A DNA stretch of 64,000 bases from Chthonomonas sp035294165 (GTDB lineage: Bacteria > Armatimonadota > Chthonomonadetes > Chthonomonadales > Chthonomonadaceae), in the NCBI RefSeq assembly GCF_035294165.1, contig NZ_DATGLN010000224.1, positions 1-64,000 of the forward strand, given 5' to 3'. Shown here piece after piece: positions 8,500 through 15,281 of this stretch. Position numbers and translations under genes: made by a program. Positions within the stretch are counted from its first letter, which is position 1, and each line of letters begins with the position of its first letter. Below the pieces are notes generated by a model. That model did not search any database. It was given only the letters and a program-made list of their open reading frames with translations, and had not been told where the DNA came from.

Positions 8500-9849
8500 T
8501 TGTACACTCTATGTACTTGTCCTTGGTCATCGCTTAGACATAGAGCTGCTTTGACACTCTACCAACAACTCGATAGGATACTTAAAGACCCTATTCACCA
8601 TTCGCCTGAGCCCTTTCTAGATAGAGAGTTGGCAGAAGTTGGCCTGGCACTCAACCCCCTCCTGGGGAAGGGAGAAGAAGAGCACAACGCGCTTCAGTTG
8701 AAAATCCTTGCTTTTCTGCGCTGTTACGATAGGCCAACAGCAAGACACTATGCGGAACGCCTTTATACGCAAGCGACCACCCTCCTCGTCTCCGGAACGG
8801 TACGATGTTTCCTAGATGACGAGTTGCTTCATGCCGTAGAACACTCGGTGCCGGAGAGACCCGAAGAGGATACGAAAGTGCTTTTGCAACTGGCACGGCT
8901 CAGTAGGTTGTACCGAGCCGTCGCAACTCCGATTATGCTGCTTGTTTGTTTTTTCAGTATGTTCAGCCTCGTCATCGGTGGCTCTTTTTTCTGTGGTATC
9001 GTGAGTTGTCTTTTGGATGGCATAAGGCCGGCCTGGTCATCCCTTTATTCGGGTTTACTCGGCATCTGTTTGGCGACGCTGGGAACGAGATTTTTTCTTT
9101 ATGGAAGACGGCAGTGGAGCCCTAGCCCACAGGCAATGCAACTGCGTAACGCATGTGTTAGGATTGACAGAGAACACGGCACGACGTATCCGCTAGAGAT
9201 TTGGCTGCAAGCGCTCATGCCTTTCTCTACACGCTCGTTCGGTTCCTGTCGCCTTCCTTTTGGTTGCTCTTGGAGCCATCGGCTACGCCGTTGGCAGGCT
9301 GTGGTGGAGTGCGGGCAGGTGGCGGTTATGGAGGTGGTGACAAAGCGGTTGCAGAGCTTAATAGAGGATGAGGGGGAGGGCGTCGGCCTTGAGGGGAAGG
9401 ACGCCCTGCCCCAGAAAATCTTGCGATTTGCTGCGGACCCCAGTACTGGCCTTGAGGCTGCCTACTTGAGCCTCGAAGGTTGGCGTCGGCTAGAGGATTT
9501 TTTAGGGAGCTACTTTATCCGGCTAAGCCGTAGCAGGAACACCACGGAGATAACCGACGAGGAACGAATGCTGATTCGGGCTATTCTTGCAGTGATAGGA
9601 CGTTACGGTAGCAGCAAGTACATCGCCTATCTGCAGCATTGGCAGCAGCGTCTGCATCGGCGCCTTCAAGAACCACCTGATCGGTCTATAGGGCTTCAAC
9701 TCGAAGAGGCCATCCATAACCTTCTGGAACGTCAGAGGCAGCGGACGGAAAAACGCCAACTGCTACGGTCTGCTCCGACCTCAATGGAGGAGCAACTGCT
9801 ACGGCCTACTTCGGCCTCGATAGAGGAAGATCAGAATCCGACATTGTAA
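8500..9849 (+). CDS. Membrane protein with HEAT-like region and LLRS/LLRP tail, probable 3' part of a frameshifted gene
   Basis: 449 residues from a TTG at 8500; the frame is open further upstream and no ribosome site is seen, so it probably continues the 8274 fragment. It has a helical N-terminal region, a helix pair near 139-163 and 172-195, a second helical region containing AVIGRYGSSKYIAYLQHW (related to the protein at 914-1849), and a tail with RQLLRSAPTS and EQLLRPTSAS. No PH-like segment is evident. Its last two codons fall inside a remnant of an RHS tip end (9844-9874), so the original C-terminus may have been altered by recombination. Confidence 0.65.
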   Translation: MYTLCTCPWSSLRHRAALTLYQQLDRILKDPIHHSPEPFLDRELAEVGLALNPLLGKGEEEHNALQLKILAFLRCYDRPTARHYAERLYTQATTLLVSGTVRCFLDDELLHAVEHSVPERPEEDTKVLLQLARLSRLYRAVATPIMLLVCFFSMFSLVIGGSFFCGIVSCLLDGIRPAWSSLYSGLLGICLATLGTRFFLYGRRQWSPSPQAMQLRNACVRIDREHGTTYPLEIWLQALMPFSTRSFGSCRLPFGCSWSHRLRRWQAVVECGQVAVMEVVTKRLQSLIEDEGEGVGLEGKDALPQKILRFAADPSTGLEAAYLSLEGWRRLEDFLGSYFIRLSRSRNTTEITDEERMLIRAILAVIGRYGSSKYIAYLQHWQQRLHRRLQEPPDRSIGLQLEEAIHNLLERQRQRTEKRQLLRSAPTSMEEQLLRPTSASIEEDQNPTL

Positions 9850-9874
9850 AGCGCTTGGTTTAGATTAGGGAGGA
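9844..9874 (+). repeat. Remnant of an RHS tip 3' end
   Basis: 31 bp match 27 of 31 positions of 6813-6843, which is the 3' end of the orphan RHS tip C plus its downstream GGGAGG. Here it follows a partner gene instead of a tip, so it looks like the leftover of a deleted or recombined cassette. Confidence 0.6.
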
Positions 9875-10073
9875 GTGCGGTAACGGAATAGAGAGCTAGA
9901 TAGGGTACCTATATGGCACTGTATTTTAGTGGTAATATTAAATTGGTAGTTACGAAAGAACTATTCAGGATAAAGCGATGCCGACACGGCAACTACTGCC
10001 GCATTCGTTTGCCGTGATGGCGCGCTGAGGTGCCTGGCTAAGGCAACACAAGTTTCGGCTAACCGCTTTTGGC

Positions 10074-10403
10074 ATGGGAATGGCTCTTCTGCTGCCACTG
10101 ATTAGCCTTCTCTTTCCAAGACTTAGCCAAGTGACCTTCGCCGTCGAACACGTTGCCAACATGTGGGCTTTGGTTGTGGACGCTTTTGTTAGACCGCCGG
10201 GTGAACGCGCTATCGCCTTGGGCAACGAAGCTCTCCTGCCTGCCGTAGTCACTATCTTGTTTCAACTCTATTTACAGTGGTCGCTACGTTTGGAACGGTT
10301 GCTTGTTGAAGTCCTTCCAAGTGGTTCTTTAGCAGTGCTTCCTTTCTTCTGCAGCTCATGCAAAAATCGGACACTCTTTCCAACTATCTCGAATGGGGAC
10401 TAG
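10074..10403 (+). CDS. Hydrophobic fragment, possibly decayed partner gene
   Basis: 109 residues, mostly hydrophobic, with a helix at the start (MGMALLLPLISLLF) and others further on. The last ~30 residues look non-natural, while the next frame (10310-10972) continues with membrane-protein-like sequence, so a frameshift between 10310 and 10403 is likely. I do not recognise it. Its position right after the RHS tip remnant suggests that it belonged to a further, now degraded, RHS cassette. Confidence 0.35.
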   Translation: MGMALLLPLISLLFPRLSQVTFAVEHVANMWALVVDAFVRPPGERAIALGNEALLPAVVTILFQLYLQWSLRLERLLVEVLPSGSLAVLPFFCSSCKNRTLFPTISNGD

Positions 10404-10972
10404 CCATCCTGCTGTTCGTGCCGCTTCTGCTGTTTCTAGCGGAAAATGCAGGCTCCTTAGGGGATACCGATTCGGGCGATATCGGTTTAAGCGATTATTC
10501 TCTATTTCCTACGGCGGCGCGTGCGGCCGTCCAGAGGATAACGCGGTCTCTCTCTGAACAAACGGAAACTCCTGCTCTGAAAGCCTCCTCCTTTGATGAT
10601 ATTCTAGGTCAAATCGAGAGGATTCTTAAAAAGCGGAAAGTAGATGCGCAGACAAAAGCTTTGTTAGAAGAGCTAAGAGGTCAAATAATGCGATTGAAGG
10701 GCGCAGGAGCGGAGCACATAAAGGGTGTACAGACCATCCAAGCAGAAAAGGAGAGCGCCATGGAACCATCGTTCCAAAGCGTGTTTCCACAACCCAAACA
10801 CCAAGTAGGTAACCTCAACCGATTAAAGCACGGCGGGAGGCCGCTTTGGACGCCACCCCGGCACGCGGAAGAGGGAGGGCGTGACCGACTCCTCCGGGAT
10901 AGAGAGCACCGTGCAGTATGGGAAACGACGCGCCAAAGCCCTGGCTACTTTCCATTCCGGTTCAAACCATAG
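10358..10972 (+). CDS. Membrane/coiled-coil protein fragment, possibly decayed
   Basis: 204 residues. One helix near residues 13-28 (WGLAILLFVPLLLFLAE) is followed by a charged helical region (DDILGQIERILKKRK, LLEELRGQIMRLKG). The last ~50 residues are basic and proline-rich and overlap an opposite-strand gene (10823-11113), so the original stop may be lost. It could be the second part of the frameshifted gene starting at 10074. No family recognised. Confidence 0.4.
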   Translation: MQKSDTLSNYLEWGLAILLFVPLLLFLAENAGSLGDTDSGDIGLSDYSLFPTAARAAVQRITRSLSEQTETPALKASSFDDILGQIERILKKRKVDAQTKALLEELRGQIMRLKGAGAEHIKGVQTIQAEKESAMEPSFQSVFPQPKHQVGNLNRLKHGGRPLWTPPRHAEEGGRDRLLRDREHRAVWETTRQSPGYFPFRFKP

Positions 10973-11113
10973 CGTAAGCTCGTATTTGGCAATCAAATAA
11001 GAAGAGTAGGCATAGGCATCCCACCGCGCGAGAATGGCCGCCGGTGTTCGCCCTCCAAAAATGTTTCCGGCCGTCCGAAACCCATAGTTCGGCATCCATA
11101 ACGATTCAAACAT
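10823..11113 (-). CDS. Hypothetical 96-residue protein
   Basis: An AGGAGG lies about 12 bp before the ATG on the minus strand, which favours real translation. The product begins MFESLWMPNYGFRTAG and is rich in aromatic residues (WDAYAYSSYLIAKYEL). It has no signal peptide or clear membrane helix and resembles nothing I know. It runs away from the mraZ promoter and its 3' end overlaps the tail of the plus-strand reading frame 10358-10972 by 150 bp, so one of the two is probably not functional. It may be a truncated gene at the edge of the accessory region. Confidence 0.45.
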   Translation of the reverse strand: MFESLWMPNYGFRTAGNIFGGRTPAAILARWDAYAYSSYLIAKYELTLWFEPEWKVARALARRFPYCTVLSIPEESVTPSLFRVPGWRPKRPPAVL

Positions 11114-11176
11114 GGTATCTCCAACCCTCCTCTTCTTTTTACGTTCCCCAAAAAAGAAAATTTTCCTGCTAGCCTA

Positions 11177-11205
11177 TTGACAGGCAGTTGCGAACCTGGT
11201 AGAAT
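11177..11205 (+). promoter_or_regulatory. Sigma-70-type promoter of the dcw operon
   Basis: TTGACA at 11177-11182 and TAGAAT at 11200-11205 with a 17-bp spacer. It lies 110 bp before mraZ and directly before the MraZ boxes. Confidence 0.85.
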
Positions 11206-11206
11206 T

Positions 11207-11255
11207 GTGGGACAGAGTGGTAACTTAGTAGGGACTTGGTGGGAACACAGTGGTG
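11207..11255 (+). promoter_or_regulatory. MraZ-box repeat operator
   Basis: Five G-T-G/A-G-G/T repeats start at 11207 (GTGGGA), 11217 (GTGGTA), 11228 (GTAGGG), 11239 (GTGGGA) and 11250 (GTGGTG), that is every 10-11 bp. MraZ of other bacteria binds such helically phased repeats next to its own promoter. They begin right after the -10 box, so binding would block transcription start; autoregulation is inferred from the family. Confidence 0.8.
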
Positions 11256-11315
11256 TTCCTATCCCAAATTTCCAGAACAAGGGCTTCCTCTGGTGGGGAA
11301 TGAGGACAGAGCGCC

Positions 11316-11858
11316 ATGTTGATCGACTCTCCCGCTTTGCGAATGTGGGGGCGCTTCGAGCACGCACTTGATGATAAAGGGCGTGTGATCATCCCACAGC
11401 GCTTCCGCGAAACGCTGGGGAGTAAGTTCGTGCTGACCATCGGCCCCGACCACCATATCCGTGCCTACCCGATGCCGGTTTGGGAAGCCCTCGAAAACCA
11501 ACTGATCAGTGCCTCTCTCTACGATGAGCTTGATCCCGACCTTATCTTTCTACAACGCATGTTCGGAAACTGCGAATTCGTCAGTCCCGATCGCGAGTTT
11601 CGCCTCTCCATACCCCGCCACTTCCGAGAGTGGGCCGGAATGGAAGAGGGCGACATTGTGGTTATTATCGGCAGCGGAACGCGCCTCGAAATATGGAGCC
11701 GCGCCGGATGGCGCGCATGGAGCGAACACCTCACCGAACAAGAGGCGGGCATCGCCTCACGCAATCGCTTGAGCTTACAGCCCGTTGCCGGAGGGTCCAC
11801 CGCCCCAACTCGCCCCACCACAGGCGAAACCGTGCCGACACAGGAGGGTACCGCTTGA
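11316..11858 (+). CDS. mraZ: Transcriptional regulator MraZ
   Basis: 180 residues. Two SpoVT/AbrB-type DNA-binding units are visible: the first around residues 10-55 (GRFEHALDDKGRVIIPQRFRE) and the second around 83-125 (REFRLSIPRHFREWAG). It is longer than most MraZ proteins (~145) because of a Pro/Thr-rich tail of about 30 residues. MraZ controls the division and wall cluster by binding upstream repeats, and matching repeats are present at 11207-11255. It is the first gene of the operon and ends 1 bp before rsmH. A GAGG precedes the ATG. Confidence 0.95.
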   Translation: MLIDSPALRMWGRFEHALDDKGRVIIPQRFRETLGSKFVLTIGPDHHIRAYPMPVWEALENQLISASLYDELDPDLIFLQRMFGNCEFVSPDREFRLSIPRHFREWAGMEEGDIVVIIGSGTRLEIWSRAGWRAWSEHLTEQEAGIASRNRLSLQPVAGGSTAPTRPTTGETVPTQEGTA

Positions 11859-11859
11859 T

Positions 11860-12849
11860 ATGATGATGGCTAACTCGATTGAACGCTATAACCACCAACC
11901 CGTGCTCCTCCAGGAGACATTGCAATTTCTCGACCCGCGCCCAGGCGAAACTTTCCTCGACGCCACCGTTGGAGGAGGCGGCCATAGCCTCGTCATTGCG
12001 GAACATATAAGCCCCGGTGGAACACTCGTCGGGCTTGATCGAGATGCCGATGCGCTTGCCGCTGCCCAACGTACCCTAAAACAGTTTTCGTCACAAAATC
12101 GTATTCTCCTGCTTCATGGCGACTTCGGTCACCTTGCCCAAATTCTCGACACCACCTTCGGCGCACCGGCGACATTCGACGGCATACTCTTCGACCTTGG
12201 CGTCTCTTCCTATCAGCTCGATGCCCCGCGCGGGTTTAGCTTTCGCCGTGACGAGCCGCTCGATATGCGCATGGATAGAAGCACGGGCGAAACAGCCGCG
12301 CAACTGCTGCGAAGAGTTTCGGAAACGGAACTGGAGCGGATTCTTAAAGAATACGGTGAAGAACCCTGGGCACGGCTCATCGCGCGTGCCATTCATGCCG
12401 AACTAAAGAAAGGACACCCCATTCAAACCACCGGTCAGTTGGCGGCGCTGGTGGAATGCACCGTGCCTCGACGCGCCTGGCCGCGCTCCATCCACGTGGC
12501 CACCCGCACCTTCCAAGCCCTACGCATCGCCGTTAACGACGAGCTAAAACAACTGCAAACCGGCCTTGCCGCAGCCATCGAACGTCTGAACCCCCGCGGT
12601 CGTATCGTTGTCATTAGCTTTCACTCCTTAGAAGATCGCATCGTGAAACGCCTCTTCGCCTATAAAGCCGGTAAGCATGTGGGCCTCGACGCCGCATTAT
12701 CCGTCGCTTCTACTTCCTCCTCTCGGCCCCCCGTACTCGAAATCCTTACGAAGAAACCGGTACGCCCCTCCGATGAGGAGTTGCGTCGTAATCCACGTGC
12801 ACGTAGTGGACGTTTACGTGCCGCACGACGCCTGCCGCCACTACCTTAA
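11860..12849 (+). CDS. rsmH: 16S rRNA (cytosine-1402-N4)-methyltransferase RsmH
   Basis: 329 residues from the first of three consecutive ATGs, 13 bp after AGGAGG at 11842-11847; an upstream in-frame ATG inside mraZ is unlikely. The SAM-binding region DATVGGGGHS and the family motifs ILFDLGVSSYQLD and LDMRMD are present, as is VISFHSLEDRIVKR near the C-terminus. The enzyme N4-methylates C1402 in the ribosomal decoding centre. It occupies its standard place between mraZ and ftsL. Its last residues are Arg-rich. Confidence 0.97.
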   Translation: MMMANSIERYNHQPVLLQETLQFLDPRPGETFLDATVGGGGHSLVIAEHISPGGTLVGLDRDADALAAAQRTLKQFSSQNRILLLHGDFGHLAQILDTTFGAPATFDGILFDLGVSSYQLDAPRGFSFRRDEPLDMRMDRSTGETAAQLLRRVSETELERILKEYGEEPWARLIARAIHAELKKGHPIQTTGQLAALVECTVPRRAWPRSIHVATRTFQALRIAVNDELKQLQTGLAAAIERLNPRGRIVVISFHSLEDRIVKRLFAYKAGKHVGLDAALSVASTSSSRPPVLEILTKKPVRPSDEELRRNPRARSGRLRAARRLPPLP

Positions 12850-12863
12850 GCAAGGAGCGTGAA

Positions 12864-13241
12864 ATGCCAACAGCCAGAAGCCCACTCGTCAGGCCACAAG
12901 TTCCACGTCATAGCATCCCCTCCGCGAAACGGCCTGTTCCGGCACCGGCGAAAACCGCACCGGTTCCCATCGGGGTTCAACTCTATCTCGTTCTGCTTGT
13001 GGCACTGCCCACATGCGCCCTCGGACTTCTCTACTTCGGCTGCTGCGCCTGGCTTAACCAGGAGGGCTTTCGGCGAGACCGGCTCCTCGCCCAAATCCGC
13101 ATTGAAAAGGAGCGCTCGGTACAGCTAGAGCGCGCTTTGGCTCAGATGCGCTCGACATCGCGCATCGAAAAGGAAGCCACCCAACTTGGCCTCACTCCGG
13201 CCGACCCAAGAAAAACCATCACGCTGGGAGTCACCCCCTGA
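12864..13241 (+). CDS. ftsL: FtsL-like cell division protein
   Basis: 125 residues, bitopic: a Pro/Arg-rich cytoplasmic end (1-37), one membrane helix near 38-62, and an outer coiled-coil region (RRDRLLAQIRIEKERSVQLE). The last part (ATQLGLTPADPRKTITLG) has the usual FtsL-type ending. FtsL forms the FtsQ-FtsL-FtsB complex that activates septal wall synthesis by FtsW and FtsI. AAGGAG is 7 bp before the ATG. Sequence conservation is weak in this family, so the call relies on size, topology and position between rsmH and ftsI. Confidence 0.8.
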   Translation: MPTARSPLVRPQVPRHSIPSAKRPVPAPAKTAPVPIGVQLYLVLLVALPTCALGLLYFGCCAWLNQEGFRRDRLLAQIRIEKERSVQLERALAQMRSTSRIEKEATQLGLTPADPRKTITLGVTP

Positions 13242-13243
13242 AC

Positions 13244-15145
13244 ATGAAACGCACAACGAGGAAAGGTGAGGTCTTGTTGCAACGGCGCCTCTTATTGGCC
13301 GGCGGCCTTATTACCCTTACCTACCTGGGACTTATGGCACGTCTAACCTATCTACAGGGGATTCAGGGCCGAAAAATTCGCGCGGCTGCCTTTCAAAGCC
13401 GTATCGAGGATATCCCCAGTAAAGCCCGTCGTGGGGCCATCTTCGACGCCGAAGACCGCCCCCTCGCCATAGATACCTACAGCGGCACCGTGGGCTTCGA
13501 CCCGGCCGTTCTGGCCAATCCATTTATGGATAGCGCCACCCGCAAACGGCTTCAACAGCGCTTAGCAAACGACCTCCCGCGTGCGGCTATGCTCCTAGGT
13601 ATCCCCCTATCTCAGCTGAATACCCAAATACAACAGGCCGTTGCAGCCTATCAACAACGCCTGGCGGAAGGGCACTATGCCGAGCACGGTTTTTATCCGC
13701 TAAGATATGGTCTTACCCAAACACAAGCGCAACTCTTTAAAGCGGCTCACCTCTGCGGCTTCGGCGTTCAAGATAGTCACGTGCGACGCTATCTCTGCGG
13801 TGCCGATGCGGCGCAGGTGGTCGGCTTCGTTAATGCCAACGGACAGGGTGTGCTAGGTTTGGAACAGGGCTGCAACCGGTGGCTTAAAGGCTCCGATGGC
13901 TATGCCGAAGTGGAGCTTGATGCCCACCGCCGCGAGATACCAAACACCCTGCATCAACTACGCCTGGCCAATAACGGGCTTAACCTCTATACCACCCTCG
14001 ATGCCGACGCGCAACATATCGCCTCCGAAGAGGCCTTGCGCATATGGAATCAGTTTCACCCACATGGCGTCTCTGTGGTTATTGTAGACCCTCGATCCGG
14101 CGACATTCGCGCCTTGGTCAGCCTGCCCAGCTTCAACCCAAATCCCCCGCCAAATGCCCCACAAAAACGTTCGCCTATACCTCCAGATTCCATCTATGAT
14201 CGCTGCACGGCTTACTGCTATGAACCCGGGTCCACCATTAAGCCCCTGCTGGTCTGTGGGGCCTTGCAAGAGGGAGTCATTACCCCGCAAACCTATTTTC
14301 ACTGTAGCGGCGAGTTTCGGGTGCAACGACGTACCATCCATTGTGCCCATGGAGAAGTTCACGGCGACGAGGATGTGGCTAAAATTCTGCGTGTTTCTTG
14401 CAACATTGGGGCGGCCCAAATCGGCCTGCGGCTTGGCGGTCAACGCCTAAAAGCGATCTATGCCCGCTTTGGACTTTTTACCCGCCCCGACCTCCCTCTG
14501 CCCGGCGTTGCACGAGGGCACTGGTCGCTTGATAAGTACGAGGCCCCCTACTGCGCGGCAAAAACCGCGCGCGCGGCCTTTGGCCAGTCCGTTATGGTCA
14601 CTCCTCTCGGTCTGGCGATGGCCTATGCGGCCATCGCCAATAATGGCCTCCTTATGCAGCCGCGCCTCGTTACCGAGCTTGTAGCCGGCGATGGCCGTGT
14701 CGTGGAGCGCATCCCTCCCACGCCAGTGCGTCAAGTAGTCTCTCCCGACGTTGCCAAAGAGGTGCGCCAAATGCTATGCGGTGTCGTTACCTCAGGCACC
14801 GGCCAACCGGCTGCCATTCCGGGCTATATCGTGGCCGGCAAAACCGGCACCGCCACCAAATATCGCCCCGGCGCCTACATCGGCTCTTTTATCGGCATGG
14901 TGCCTGCCGACCCAAACACCGTGCCTCGTGCCGTGATCCTGGTAATGGTGAACCAACCGACCACCGGTCGCTACTATGGAGCCGAGGTGGCCGCCCCGGC
15001 CTTTCACAATATCGCCGAGCGATTGATGGCCCTCTGGCGCGTTCCACAAGATGACCCTCAAAACACGCAGGCCATCGCCGCCGGGCAGCTTCCAAAAGTC
15101 GCCCTTCTGCCATCGGCCCAGTCGCTCAAAACAAACAGAAACTAG
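13244..15145 (+). CDS. ftsI: Septal peptidoglycan transpeptidase FtsI (class B PBP)
   Basis: 633 residues. An N-terminal membrane anchor (about 16-36) is followed by the dimerisation domain and the transpeptidase domain. Catalytic motifs are complete: S330-T-I-K (GSTIK), S385-C-N, and K533-T-G (AGKTGTA). It crosslinks septal peptidoglycan and partners with FtsW, encoded downstream. The start ATG lies 2 bp after ftsL. There is no C-terminal PASTA domain. A gap of 136 bp separates it from murE, the largest in the first half of the operon. Confidence 0.95.
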   Translation: MKRTTRKGEVLLQRRLLLAGGLITLTYLGLMARLTYLQGIQGRKIRAAAFQSRIEDIPSKARRGAIFDAEDRPLAIDTYSGTVGFDPAVLANPFMDSATRKRLQQRLANDLPRAAMLLGIPLSQLNTQIQQAVAAYQQRLAEGHYAEHGFYPLRYGLTQTQAQLFKAAHLCGFGVQDSHVRRYLCGADAAQVVGFVNANGQGVLGLEQGCNRWLKGSDGYAEVELDAHRREIPNTLHQLRLANNGLNLYTTLDADAQHIASEEALRIWNQFHPHGVSVVIVDPRSGDIRALVSLPSFNPNPPPNAPQKRSPIPPDSIYDRCTAYCYEPGSTIKPLLVCGALQEGVITPQTYFHCSGEFRVQRRTIHCAHGEVHGDEDVAKILRVSCNIGAAQIGLRLGGQRLKAIYARFGLFTRPDLPLPGVARGHWSLDKYEAPYCAAKTARAAFGQSVMVTPLGLAMAYAAIANNGLLMQPRLVTELVAGDGRVVERIPPTPVRQVVSPDVAKEVRQMLCGVVTSGTGQPAAIPGYIVAGKTGTATKYRPGAYIGSFIGMVPADPNTVPRAVILVMVNQPTTGRYYGAEVAAPAFHNIAERLMALWRVPQDDPQNTQAIAAGQLPKVALLPSAQSLKTNRN

Positions 15146-15281
15146 GCCATACCACGCCATTTCGGCCCGCGATTCGGCGAGCCGTATACCGAATAGAGAC
15201 CGCGCGAAGAGGGGATAGCAGGAAACCGGTTCGGCGTTCTATACTAAAATAGAAATATCTCGCGATTTGGAAAACAAGCCG

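Noticed and set aside
9875..10073. Coding sequence after the RHS tip remnant
   Set aside because: All frames are broken by frequent stops and no ribosome site with a plausible gene was seen.
15240..15245. TATACT as -10 of an internal murE promoter
   Set aside because: The sequence 17 bp upstream does not resemble a -35 element.
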